Of a stretch of 64,000 nucleotides of DNA, positions 8,198 to 16,688 are shown one piece after another. The translations under genes and the position numbers were made by a program. The notes under the pieces are model-generated. The model was not told where the DNA came from. It was given only the letters and a program-made list of their open reading frames with translations, and did not search any database. This stretch comes from JBBATK01 sp039810585 (GTDB lineage: Bacteria; Bacteroidota; Ignavibacteria; Kapaibacteriales; NICIL-2), in assembly GCA_039810585.1 (NCBI GenBank), contig JBDHXF010000017.1, forward strand, positions 3,851 through 67,850, written 5' to 3'. Positions within the stretch are counted from its first letter, which is position 1. Every line of letters begins with the position of its first letter.

Positions 8198-9196
8198 TCA
8201 ATCGGCAATCTTCGTCCGGAGTAGTTCGCGCAGGTGTGGTGCAAAACTAGAGTCTACAGGACGACTCTCAATACGAACCACACAGACGAGCAAGGAATTT
8301 GCGTTAAAACGATCGAGAAATGCCCGCAGCTTTACGGCATCTTTTTCCGTACACACAACAATCGAACACTGCTGTTTTAGCGCTTTTCGAACGATTTCCT
8401 CAACGTCAGCGGTCGTGTAGGGATGATGATCTCGATAGACGATGTGCTCGGCGATTGAGAAACCGAGTGACTCGGCCGTTGCCACGAATCGATCCGGGTG
8501 GGCAATTCCTGAGACAAGTATCGCCATGCCGCGTTGAGACACTCCTTCGTCATCCCTCAACTTGACCACATCGCGCACCAACGTTTGCATCTCAAAAATG
8601 GCGGCATCAGTGTACGCACGGATTTCAGACTCCCTCACATCACGTGGTCGACACACGATGGTTGCTCGACCTAGTCCTGAAATATCCTCACGTAGCAATC
8701 CTTCCGGCAGCACCTGAGCTCGATCAAAGGTCTCACGATTGACGAGTACGATGTCAACGTCTCTGTGTAGCTGACGGTGCTGAAAGCCATCGTCCAATAC
8801 AACACATTGTGCGCCAAACTCTCGAATAGCACGGGCAGCTCCTGACAAACGAAGTTCTGATGCAATAACGATGCAACCGGATAAGGATCGGGCAAGCATC
8901 CACACTTCGTCACCGGCGTTTTGCACGTCTGTGTTGATCGTAGTCCCATCCGATACAACCACGACGCCTTTGCTTGAACGGCCGTATCCACGGGACACAA
9001 TCGCTACCCTGAGCCCCATTTGCTGCACGATTGACGTTACCAGCGCGGTAAGCGGTGTTTTACCTGTTCCTCCCACACTGAGATTGCCAATGCTGATGAC
9101 GGGAACCGACACTCTTCGTACTCCCTCTCCTGCATCGAAGCGACGGTTACGGCGTCGTATAAAAAATCCGTACACAATACTCAGTAACCGTCTCAT
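8198..9196 (-). CDS. lpxK: Tetraacyldisaccharide 4'-kinase LpxK
   Basis: LpxK phosphorylates the 4' position of the lipid A disaccharide intermediate to make lipid IVA on the cytoplasmic face of the inner membrane. The 332-residue protein starts at ATG 9194-9196 (MRRLLSIVYG). An in-frame GTG 10 codons upstream falls inside a perfect palindrome and is a less likely start. An N-terminal membrane-associated helix precedes the P-loop GGTGKTP at about residues 42-48. The sequences VSRGYGRSSKG and VLDDGFQHRQL are strongly diagnostic for LpxK, including the DDGFQH active-site segment. Its presence shows that the organism makes lipid A and so has an LPS-type outer membrane. It heads a cluster with the C26 amidotransferase and Yip1 genes and diverges from the ElaA-like gene. 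Confidence 0.95.
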   Translation of the reverse strand: MRRLLSIVYGFFIRRRNRRFDAGEGVRRVSVPVISIGNLSVGGTGKTPLTALVTSIVQQMGLRVAIVSRGYGRSSKGVVVVSDGTTINTDVQNAGDEVWMLARSLSGCIVIASELRLSGAARAIREFGAQCVVLDDGFQHRQLHRDVDIVLVNRETFDRAQVLPEGLLREDISGLGRATIVCRPRDVRESEIRAYTDAAIFEMQTLVRDVVKLRDDEGVSQRGMAILVSGIAHPDRFVATAESLGFSIAEHIVYRDHHPYTTADVEEIVRKALKQQCSIVVCTEKDAVKLRAFLDRFNANSLLVCVVRIESRPVDSSFAPHLRELLRTKIAD

Positions 9197-9210
9197 ACCT
9201 ATGAATGCTA

Positions 9211-9232
9211 CGCGCCGTGCTTGCACGGCGCG
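9211..9232. repeat. Perfect 10-bp palindrome in divergent intergenic region
   Basis: CGCGCCGTGC and its exact reverse complement GCACGGCGCG are separated only by TT. The element lies 14 bp upstream of the lpxK start codon and about 90 bp upstream of the divergent ElaA-like start. It could be an operator or an mRNA hairpin in the lpxK leader. A terminator is unlikely because the flanking genes point away from each other and there is no T-run. Confidence 0.6.
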
Positions 9233-9323
9233 GATGAAGAAAAATCAGTGTCCGCGAGCAATCTACGCAGAGAATCGGGCTGTCCTGTGTAGTTTTCTAC
9301 CGTATAACGGTCACATAACCGAC

Positions 9324-9767
9324 ATGTTTTTTCGCGCCGACCTGCTCGACGAATTGAACGCACGCGAAACCCTCGAAATCCTCCGGCTCCGATCCGAAGT
9401 CTTCGTGGTTGAACAACAGTGTGTGTACAACGACCCGGATCCATGGGATGACGGTGCAGTACACGTACGAGGTTTTCACGACAAACACTTTGCCGCTTAC
9501 GCACGGGTCTTAGCTCCCGGAACTCGGTTTGCAGAAGCATCCATAGGACGCGTGTTGACGAGTCCTCAGGTTCGCGGCCGGGGATTCGGGCAAGAACTGA
9601 TGCGATTTTGTGTTCAGCTTAGCGTGCAACGTTTTGAGTGCACACGCATTCGCATTTCAGCTCAGCAGTACCTGTTGAAGTTTTACACCGAGCTTGGATT
9701 TCTGGTCGACGGTAAAGGATACGATGAAGATGGTATTCCCCACGTGGAAATGGTGTACACCATTTAG
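9324..9767 (+). CDS. ElaA-like GNAT N-acetyltransferase
   Basis: This is a single-domain acetyl-CoA-dependent acetyltransferase of the GNAT fold, 147 residues from the ATG at 9324 (MFFRADLLDEL). The open frame extends far upstream on the antisense strand of lpxK, and that part is not credible coding sequence. The N-terminal pattern LRSEVFVVEQQCVYNDPDPWD is characteristic of the ElaA subfamily. The acetyl-CoA pyrophosphate loop appears as SPQVRGRGFGQELM (Q/RxxGxG/A type). The C-terminal half has YTELGF, the usual beta6-beta7 GNAT ending. The substrate of ElaA proteins is not established. The gene converges on and overlaps by 4 bp the end of the outer-membrane-barrel candidate at 9764. Confidence 0.88.
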   Translation: MFFRADLLDELNARETLEILRLRSEVFVVEQQCVYNDPDPWDDGAVHVRGFHDKHFAAYARVLAPGTRFAEASIGRVLTSPQVRGRGFGQELMRFCVQLSVQRFECTRIRISAQQYLLKFYTELGFLVDGKGYDEDGIPHVEMVYTI

Positions 9768-10681
9768 AAACTGTATCGGTACATGAGCGTGCAGACGATA
9801 AGAAATTGCGTGGCACGAGTTGTGGCATTAGCATCTCCCTTGATGACTTTGAGCAAGTCCTTTTGAAAGCTGAACAACAGCATAGGATCGGCGCCAATAC
9901 TGAAGCCCGAGCCAAGCCTATAATTGGCATAGCAGTCTATACTCACCGAGTTCAAGCCTCGCAGAGTTTTCGTGAGGTTCAGTTTCTTGATGTGGTATTT
10001 GTCGGCGCCCACGCACACTTGTAGATCCGGGCTGAGCGAGAAGTCTTGCTGCTCCCCAAATACAAAGGTGTGAGATACATCGACGGACAAGAACGTCGAC
10101 GCCGGATTTCCGAAGTAATGGTCGAGACTCGTACTGCAGTCAACCATATCTCCGCTGTAATCAGCAGACAACGAAAGTGCCGCGGTCGATCCGGCTAAGG
10201 CATTCAGGGTGTCGCTCGGATATCGAAACAAGGAAACATCCGCGCTGAGATCCCACTCGTCGGAAGCACTATAGACATACCCTGCGCGTAGTGTGGTTTG
10301 TTGGTACAGCAGTGGTGAGCTAAGACGTTCTACGCCCTCAACCGACGCATAGACGCCAATATCGTGCTGCAGCTTGAGCATCAAGGAGCTCGTCGGTTTA
10401 TTGGCACTGAGGTCAATACCGGCGCGCTGGCTCATCGAACTCACTTGTGCTTTGGCACTACACTTCCACACTGTATGAGCTGCGTTACTGGTATCACTTC
10501 CGTCTGAAGTCGTATCAATTCGTGCCTCCTGCGGAGGCTCGTCAGACTGCGCCGAGTCCACTGTCTGTTCCAATTGCAGATACGAAGTTCTCCACGTCCT
10601 GGCAGCTGCAGCCTCAACGGGCGACGATGTCAGGACAAAGCACATGCCGAGGATGAGAAACAAGAGCTTAGCGATGCTCAT
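9764..10681 (-). CDS. Secreted protein, candidate outer-membrane beta-barrel
   Basis: I do not recognise the family. The 305-residue product starts at ATG 10679-10681 (MSIAKLLFLIL) with a clear Sec signal peptide of about 25 residues ending near SPVEAAA. A low-complexity Ser/Asp/Glu-rich linker follows to about residue 75. The remaining 230 residues are alternating-polarity strands (for example DLSADVSLFRY, FSLSPDLQVCVGA, GFSIGADPMLLFSF), as expected for a transmembrane beta-barrel. The protein ends in YRYSF, with the aromatic C-terminal residue typical of outer-membrane proteins recognised by BamA. It lies downstream of a large lipoprotein on the same strand, about 90 bp away, and may be co-expressed with it. 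Function is unknown. Confidence 0.65.
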   Translation of the reverse strand: MSIAKLLFLILGMCFVLTSSPVEAAAARTWRTSYLQLEQTVDSAQSDEPPQEARIDTTSDGSDTSNAAHTVWKCSAKAQVSSMSQRAGIDLSANKPTSSLMLKLQHDIGVYASVEGVERLSSPLLYQQTTLRAGYVYSASDEWDLSADVSLFRYPSDTLNALAGSTAALSLSADYSGDMVDCSTSLDHYFGNPASTFLSVDVSHTFVFGEQQDFSLSPDLQVCVGADKYHIKKLNLTKTLRGLNSVSIDCYANYRLGSGFSIGADPMLLFSFQKDLLKVIKGDANATTRATQFLIVCTLMYRYSF

Positions 10682-10772
10682 ACGCGCTATAAATGACGGT
10701 GTGTGGTTTGTCTCCACGAACCTCACAAAAGTTTATTGGTGATGAGCTGACTCAGCGCAATTGGTAAGCGGT

Positions 10773-12755
10773 CTAGTACTCTTGCTGAACAATAAACGCA
10801 TAGCCGTCCGCCGCCGATCCGCAAAAGATTAGGGTGTAAGCTTTACCAACCGAAAATGTAAGAGGATATCCCGGATTGAATAATAACTGTCGCGAGTAAT
10901 TCACCAAGGTTGCAAAGTTCACACGGGTGGGCAGTTCCTCCACTTTGGTGGGACTTACTTGTCCATAACGCACGTTGTCGAAGTAATCGATAACCGGACG
11001 TGTCGTATCGCTGGCATCGTTGATGCCGAAGATAACGGAGGGTTGATCTTGCGAGACATTCAGGTAACGACTTTTTGCATTCGCTTGCTCCGGCTTCATT
11101 CCAACCGTATCAATTACCACAACATCAGGAGCAGCCGAATTACCACACACCACAATGGTCATCCGATAAATACTATCAAAACTCAATCCTCGTGAAATGG
11201 ACGTAGACTGAAAATCGTGTTGACCCTGTGGCACGACGGTCGACACTCCGCGACCAAAGCTTATCCCGGCAGCGTTGAATACGCCGCCAATGCTGCACGT
11301 GATGTCAGCTCTATCACTCCGGGCATTCACAACCTGAGTAAAAATTCCTGCCGGTAAATCGTTCACACTCGTGCTCTCTTCGGAGCTTTCAATCACCGAC
11401 AAGGTGGCCGAGCCGTTTGCTCCGGGACCAACAATGAAGATGTATTCTTTGCCTCCCACCAGGTTCATCAGGAATGAACCCAACAAGGCTTCGGGATTAT
11501 TGGAACTGTCGCTCAGCACCGTAATCGGTGCTGTTCCGGCGTACACTCTGCGCAAGGCCGACACGGCACCAAAGGCCGTAGACGTGGCCATCACTTCACC
11601 ATTATGGAGCGCACCGGACGCATCGCTTCGCAGTCCAAGACGAAGGTGGATGTTGGTAGGTGACTGTATCGTATTCACCACTCTGATGCTTACGGAATCT
11701 GAGGTTGTTTGCGTACTTGGCGGCGCAACCAGAACCATTCCCGCGCCGGGTACACCGGTAGAATCAAAACTCACCAGCGTGTATCGAGCCAGCACACCGA
11801 GAGAGCTGGAGACCATTTGATGCGGCTGACCGGAACTGTACACCTGAAACTGATCGGGGATATCGCTCGAGCACGTCGTAATCTGAGTGTAGGATCCCAC
11901 GGACCGCGCCCCAAGATTGCTCGCTATTCGAATCCCGCTCAGGCTAACAACAGAATCCACGGTTACAGAGCCATAATTAACTGTGCGAATGGAAGCTTGT
12001 CGATCCGCCGCTTGAACCGTAGGAGGCGTACTTAAACAACTCGACTGCATAGAAAACTCATCGAGTAAACGTACCGTCGCTATTCCCTTCTGCCGTCCTA
12101 TGACCACCGAGTAGTAATACCTCGAGTTCAGCTGGAGGTTGTAAATACCAACCACTTCCCCATTTCTCAGTATGGAAACAACAAAGGCACCCGATGGGAC
12201 GATAGCAAAAGCGGTGCTTTGACGGACCGGTGTGGGACTGCCCAACATGGTTCCGTTCGGACAACCCACGTGCATTTCGTAATTCACGGCATCCGAATCG
12301 TCGGAACACACGATCATACGCAACGCTGAATAATTGTTCTGCGCAAGCAATGTGCGCAATGTCGTCAGATGTAGTACCGTGTCCAGACTTCGCTTCTTCT
12401 CGGCAGTCGCCAGAGATGGGACACTGATGAGCAGCTCGTTGGACTGGCGACTAAAATGCATTCGACCGCTTATCGAGAGGAGCTCGCTGCCGGATCCTCG
12501 AACGCTAACAAAAGCAGAATCGCTCGTTGGCGCAAGTGTAGCCGAAGCATTGTAGTCTGCAACAGACTCTGTACTCAAGGTGCCGTCCAGGCTTAATGTT
12601 CTGGCTGCTCCGTCACCACAAAAGTTCATGTATCGAACTAACACACTGTCCCGTCCTGCCGGAGGATCCACTAAATTCCAATTCTCTTTCTCACAAGAGT
12701 TCAGCAGGAAAACGGACAGTATTGCAATGAGGGTGGTTAAAGGGTATGTTCTCAT
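10773..12755 (-). CDS. Large lipoprotein with DUF4397-like repeats
   Basis: The 660-residue predicted lipoprotein starts at ATG 12753-12755 (MRTYPLTTL). The signal peptide ends in the lipobox LLNSC with lipidated Cys21; the next residues are E-K-E, so an outer-membrane (possibly surface) location is plausible. The body is Ser/Thr/Val-rich and contains several similar units of about 100-130 residues with the pattern VRVVNT...P..I.LRLG and RYLNVSQD.PSVIFG. These units resemble the immunoglobulin-like DUF4397 repeats of Bacteroidota lipoproteins. No enzyme motif is visible. Upstream codons of the same frame run into the antisense strand of prfA and are unlikely to be translated. Function is unknown; adhesion or envelope structure is only a guess. 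Confidence 0.7.
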   Translation of the reverse strand: MRTYPLTTLIAILSVFLLNSCEKENWNLVDPPAGRDSVLVRYMNFCGDGAARTLSLDGTLSTESVADYNASATLAPTSDSAFVSVRGSGSELLSISGRMHFSRQSNELLISVPSLATAEKKRSLDTVLHLTTLRTLLAQNNYSALRMIVCSDDSDAVNYEMHVGCPNGTMLGSPTPVRQSTAFAIVPSGAFVVSILRNGEVVGIYNLQLNSRYYYSVVIGRQKGIATVRLLDEFSMQSSCLSTPPTVQAADRQASIRTVNYGSVTVDSVVSLSGIRIASNLGARSVGSYTQITTCSSDIPDQFQVYSSGQPHQMVSSSLGVLARYTLVSFDSTGVPGAGMVLVAPPSTQTTSDSVSIRVVNTIQSPTNIHLRLGLRSDASGALHNGEVMATSTAFGAVSALRRVYAGTAPITVLSDSSNNPEALLGSFLMNLVGGKEYIFIVGPGANGSATLSVIESSEESTSVNDLPAGIFTQVVNARSDRADITCSIGGVFNAAGISFGRGVSTVVPQGQHDFQSTSISRGLSFDSIYRMTIVVCGNSAAPDVVVIDTVGMKPEQANAKSRYLNVSQDQPSVIFGINDASDTTRPVIDYFDNVRYGQVSPTKVEELPTRVNFATLVNYSRQLLFNPGYPLTFSVGKAYTLIFCGSAADGYAFIVQQEY

Positions 12756-12888
12756 AGAGGTGATGCTCTGCATCCTTGCGCTGCAACGTGTGACGGAATC
12801 CCAAATTAGTGCATCGCCAACCAACCACGCCGAGGAATTATCTTTGTAGTCGATTTCTGCACAACAATGCTCTAAAGCCTGTATTTGT

Positions 12889-13986
12889 ATGGTTGAGAAG
12901 ATTAGCTCCATCGTGGAGCGTTACCACATCGTTGAAAACAAACTCAACGATCCGGATGTAGCCTCGGACGCGGCACAGTTCCGTTCATTGTCCAAGGAAT
13001 ACAAAAATCTCCAACCGATCGTTCAGACCGGCGAACGATACATCCGTGTGGTCAAGGACATCGATTCGACACGCGAATTGATTCAGGATCCCGCCACAGA
13101 TGCAGATTTGAGGGATTTGGCTTACGACGACCTGAAAATGCTGCAGTCACAGCGCGATATGCTCGAGGACGAGGTGCGGGTGCTCTTGCTCCCTCGTGAC
13201 CCTAACGACGCTAAGAATTGCACCGTAGAAATTCGAGCCGGAACCGGTGGTGACGAGGCTGCCATCTTTGCCGGGGATCTATTCCGCATGTATATGCGCT
13301 ACTGTGAGCGTAAAGGATGGCGACTGCTCTTGCTGGATGAAAACGAAAGCGAGCGAGGTGGCTTCAAAGAAATTTCATTCGAAGTACAGGGTGACGGAGC
13401 TTATGGCTTTCTGAAGTTTGAAAGTGGCGTGCACCGCGTACAACGCGTTCCGGAAACAGAAGCAAATGGTCGCATTCACACCTCAGCCGCTACCGTGGCA
13501 GTACTCCCGGAAGTGGATGACGATATTGTGATTGACATTAATCCGGCAGACTTGCAAATCGACACCTTTCGTTCCGGTGGTAAAGGCGGTCAAAACGTAA
13601 ATAAAGTGGAAACTGCCGTCCGCATTACCCACAAACCATCCGGTTTTGTAGTTGGTTGTCAGCAAGAACGTTCACAATTGCAGAACCGTGAACGTGCCAT
13701 GAAGATGCTTCGCGCAAAACTTTATGAGCAAGAGTTGGAAAAACGAAACTCTGCGTTGGCGAGCACGAGAAAGAGTCTGGTGAAGAGCGGTGATCGATCC
13801 GACAAAATTCGCACGTATAACTATCCTCAAAATCGTGTGACCGATCATCGCATTGAAGGCGACGGCAAGAATACAGCCTTGCAACAGGTAATCGATGGTG
13901 CACTCGATGGTATTATCGAGCAGTTACGATTACAAGAACAGGCGGAGTTGCTGCAGAATAGTTCGAATAGTGACTATCTGGCGTAG
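12889..13986 (+). CDS. prfA: Peptide chain release factor 1
   Basis: RF1 recognises UAA and UAG stop codons and triggers peptidyl-tRNA hydrolysis on the ribosome. The 365-residue length is normal. The GGQ catalytic motif is at residues 233-235 within SGGKGGQNVNKVETAVRITH. The anticodon-mimic tripeptide PxT is present as P-E-T at 188-190 (RVPETEANGRIHTSA), which identifies RF1 rather than RF2. The N-terminal coiled-coil domain 1 (about 1-100) and the RAGTGGDEAAIFAGDL segment at 116-131 are intact. It stands alone, diverging from the lipoprotein gene upstream and converging on a glycosyltransferase gene 2 bp downstream. No hemK/prmC follows, unlike in E. coli. Confidence 0.98.
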   Translation: MVEKISSIVERYHIVENKLNDPDVASDAAQFRSLSKEYKNLQPIVQTGERYIRVVKDIDSTRELIQDPATDADLRDLAYDDLKMLQSQRDMLEDEVRVLLLPRDPNDAKNCTVEIRAGTGGDEAAIFAGDLFRMYMRYCERKGWRLLLLDENESERGGFKEISFEVQGDGAYGFLKFESGVHRVQRVPETEANGRIHTSAATVAVLPEVDDDIVIDINPADLQIDTFRSGGKGGQNVNKVETAVRITHKPSGFVVGCQQERSQLQNRERAMKMLRAKLYEQELEKRNSALASTRKSLVKSGDRSDKIRTYNYPQNRVTDHRIEGDGKNTALQQVIDGALDGIIEQLRLQEQAELLQNSSNSDYLA

Positions 13987-13987
13987 C

Positions 13988-15103
13988 TTAGTGGCGAAGC
14001 AGTGAGGTATATACTGTTTCCAATTGTGGAGTAATAGCGTCTTGAGCATAGAGACTGCTTACTTCACGTGCAATGTCCGAAAGCTTGCCCAGATCTCTCT
14101 CGCTCAACGATCGACGTATGGCGGCTATGCATTCGACCTCACTTCTTGCTTCGAACAATTGTCCGCGCGCCCCAAAATCTAGCAACTCAGGCGTGCCTCC
14201 ACTTCTACTTCCAACAACGGCACAGCCGCTCATCATGGCCTCTACTGTCACCATTCCGAAAGTTTCGCTCAAGGTTGCCATTACACAGACATCGACGGCG
14301 CGATAAAACACAGCAGGTTCATCAAGAAAGGGTAAAAAGTGCACGTAAGACTCTACCTTTTCATCCCGGCACAACTGTCGTAATGCCTGCTCATAATCTG
14401 AACCAAGTCCCACGCTGGCAGCTCCCATCAGAACAAGGTGAAGGTCATTATTCTCAGCGCGCAAGCGCGCAAGAATGCGAATGATAAAGTCCTGTCCCTT
14501 CGCCGGATCCAAACGCCCGATAACGCCGAGATAGTGGTTGCCCTGCTCAAGTCCCAACACCTTCCGGGCCTCGCTCTGTGCCATGGACGGTCTCAATTTT
14601 CGCGCGTCGATACTCAGCGGAATGATGTGTACATGGCTGGGAGCCATGGTAGTACGTGCCACAACTTCCCTAGCGAGGGAGGCGAGAGGACTAATCCACG
14701 CATCCAATCGCGCGTAGCGACGCTTGTGCACGATATCCTTTTTGTCCAGTCCTATGCCCATGTTCTGTCGGTACACGGTGCGAAAGTATCCGGGATCCAG
14801 TGCTTTGAGCCACGCCAACAAGCTGAGATCGCGATTCAGCATCGTCACGATAAGTCGACAGCTTCGTCGACGCAGATGGCGACTGAGAGTCCACGCGGCG
14901 GCAAGGTCAAGCAGAGCCGCCTGACGTCGTACATACACCACTTCCACATCTGCTTGCCCGGCTCGAATGGCAAGCTGACTATGGCGAACACAATAGATGG
15001 TGGGTATCCAACCCCTTTCCTGCAGCTCAAGGGCAGCACTAAGCACATTCATTTCCAACCCACCCCAACTCTCGGAGCTACAATACAATGCAATGCTGTT
15101 CAT
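13988..15103 (-). CDS. Family GT4-like glycosyltransferase
   Basis: This is a predicted cytoplasmic, membrane-associated retaining glycosyltransferase with the GT-B fold, 371 residues from ATG 15101-15103 (MNSIALYCSS). The N-terminal Rossmann half contains SWGGLEMNVLSAALEL, the usual GG glycine loop for acceptor or donor contacts. The C-terminal half has VIGRLDPAKGQDF and the donor-binding E(x7)E motif in TLSETFGMVTVEAMMSGCAVV, followed by GGTPELL. The donor and acceptor sugars cannot be deduced. It stands apart from other glycan genes, converging on prfA and diverging from purB. A role in LPS or capsule assembly is inferred from the family only. Confidence 0.88.
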   Translation of the reverse strand: MNSIALYCSSESWGGLEMNVLSAALELQERGWIPTIYCVRHSQLAIRAGQADVEVVYVRRQAALLDLAAAWTLSRHLRRRSCRLIVTMLNRDLSLLAWLKALDPGYFRTVYRQNMGIGLDKKDIVHKRRYARLDAWISPLASLAREVVARTTMAPSHVHIIPLSIDARKLRPSMAQSEARKVLGLEQGNHYLGVIGRLDPAKGQDFIIRILARLRAENNDLHLVLMGAASVGLGSDYEQALRQLCRDEKVESYVHFLPFLDEPAVFYRAVDVCVMATLSETFGMVTVEAMMSGCAVVGSRSGGTPELLDFGARGQLFEARSEVECIAAIRRSLSERDLGKLSDIAREVSSLYAQDAITPQLETVYTSLLRH

Positions 15104-15264
15104 GGTCAAAGTTAGCACCCAACGAATGACGCTGCGAAGGTTGTTTGAAAGTCCGTGTCCGTTTTTTCGATAACACCGTCGCACGCAAATCCCCTTACTC
15201 TACTCTACCCCGTTCTCAAATGTCCGTGCCGTATTTTAGTAGATCAAATCTACTCTTCGTATTT

Positions 15265-16566
15265 ATGATCGAACGTTACACCCGCCCCGAAATGGGGGCA
15301 ATTTGGAAAGATGAGAATCGTTTTCGCATTTGGTTGGAAATCGAGATTCTGGCTTGTGAAGCACAATCGCTACTGGGCATCGTACCAAAGGAGGCCGTGG
15401 CAGAGATCCGCGAGAAGGCGGCCTTTAATACGGCACGGGTTCTGGAAATTGAAGAAACGACCAAGCATGATGTGATTGCTTTTCTAACCAACGTTGCAGA
15501 ATACGTGGGTCCGTCCTCACGTTTCATTCACTTGGGAATGACCTCCAGTGATGTTCTGGACACCTGCCTGTCTGTTCAGCTCAAGCAATGCGCCGACATC
15601 TTAATGCGCGAGCTCCTAAGACTCAAAGAAGTTCTTGGTCGCCGTGCGATGGAATTCAAGGATACCATCTGTGTGGGACGCTCTCATGGCATTCACGCAG
15701 AACCCACAACTTTTGGTCTCAAGCTCTTGTTATTCTACGAGGAGTGCAAGAGAAACATCGAGCGCCTGGAGCAGGCAACGGAACGCATCGCCTTTGGAAA
15801 AATTAGTGGTGCCGTTGGCACCTATGAACACATTTCACCAACGGTTGAGGAGTATGTGTGTTCAAAGCTTGGTTTGCACGCCGCACCGATTTCAACGCAG
15901 GTTTTACAACGCGACAGACATGCCGAATACCTCAATACTCTTGCCATCATCGGTAGTTCACTGGAGAAAATAGCCCTTGAGGTCCGTCATTTACAACGAA
16001 CTGAAGTCCGAGAAGTGGAAGAGTATTTTTCCAAGGGACAAAAAGGTTCGTCAGCCATGCCGCACAAGAGAAATCCAATCGTGTCGGAACGAATTTGCGG
16101 ATTAGCACGCCTGCTCCGGACTAACGCACAGGCTGCTCTCGAAAACAACGCCTTATGGCACGAGCGCGACATTTCGCACAGTTCAGTTGAGAGAGTGATC
16201 TGCCCGGATTCGACGATCATTCTTGATTATATGCTCGGCTTGACGATTAAGCTTATCGACACCTTGCTTGTGTACCCCGAGAATATGGCAGCAACGATCG
16301 CGCGATCACACGGCTTGGTCTTTTCACAAACTGTGCTTCTGGAACTGGTCCGAAAAGGCTTGACGCGAGAGGAAGCCTACGCGATTGTGCAGAGTTCGGC
16401 TATGAAGACGTGGGCGGAGCAACGTGCGCTGCGAGACACACTCTGGGAAAATCCCGACATCCAAAAGCACTTGAGCTCGGAAGAATTGGATCTGTTGTTC
16501 AGCGGCAAGAAGTCGTTGCCTCATGTCGACTACGTATTCACTCGCTGCGGGCTCCTACCCGCATGA
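15265..16566 (+). CDS. purB: Adenylosuccinate lyase
   Basis: PurB catalyses two beta-eliminations in purine synthesis: SAICAR to AICAR plus fumarate, and adenylosuccinate to AMP plus fumarate. The start at ATG 15265 (MIERYTRPEMGAIW) matches the conserved N-terminus of the family and gives 433 residues; 40 upstream in-frame codons look non-coding. The superfamily signature GSSAMPHKRNP is at about residues 261-271 with the catalytic Ser loop. The two other conserved regions, HLGMTSSDVLDT (about 89-100) and VGRSHGIHAEPTTFG (137-151), supply the general acid/base residues. No other purine genes are adjacent. Length and motifs are normal. Confidence 0.97.
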   Translation: MIERYTRPEMGAIWKDENRFRIWLEIEILACEAQSLLGIVPKEAVAEIREKAAFNTARVLEIEETTKHDVIAFLTNVAEYVGPSSRFIHLGMTSSDVLDTCLSVQLKQCADILMRELLRLKEVLGRRAMEFKDTICVGRSHGIHAEPTTFGLKLLLFYEECKRNIERLEQATERIAFGKISGAVGTYEHISPTVEEYVCSKLGLHAAPISTQVLQRDRHAEYLNTLAIIGSSLEKIALEVRHLQRTEVREVEEYFSKGQKGSSAMPHKRNPIVSERICGLARLLRTNAQAALENNALWHERDISHSSVERVICPDSTIILDYMLGLTIKLIDTLLVYPENMAATIARSHGLVFSQTVLLELVRKGLTREEAYAIVQSSAMKTWAEQRALRDTLWENPDIQKHLSSEELDLLFSGKKSLPHVDYVFTRCGLLPA

Positions 16567-16688
16567 GGAACGATAGCTGAACCATAGGACGCTACGAGCG
16601 CATCGCACGCGCACCAAACGGTGGTTTAGCTTGAGTGAGCATTAGGACGGATATCAGGTTTACCACAATGCGTGGAATGAACGTAGCA

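Noticed and set aside
16567..16688. Possible terminator between the convergent purB and recQ genes
   Set aside because: Only 4-bp stems were found and no T-run, which is too weak to call.
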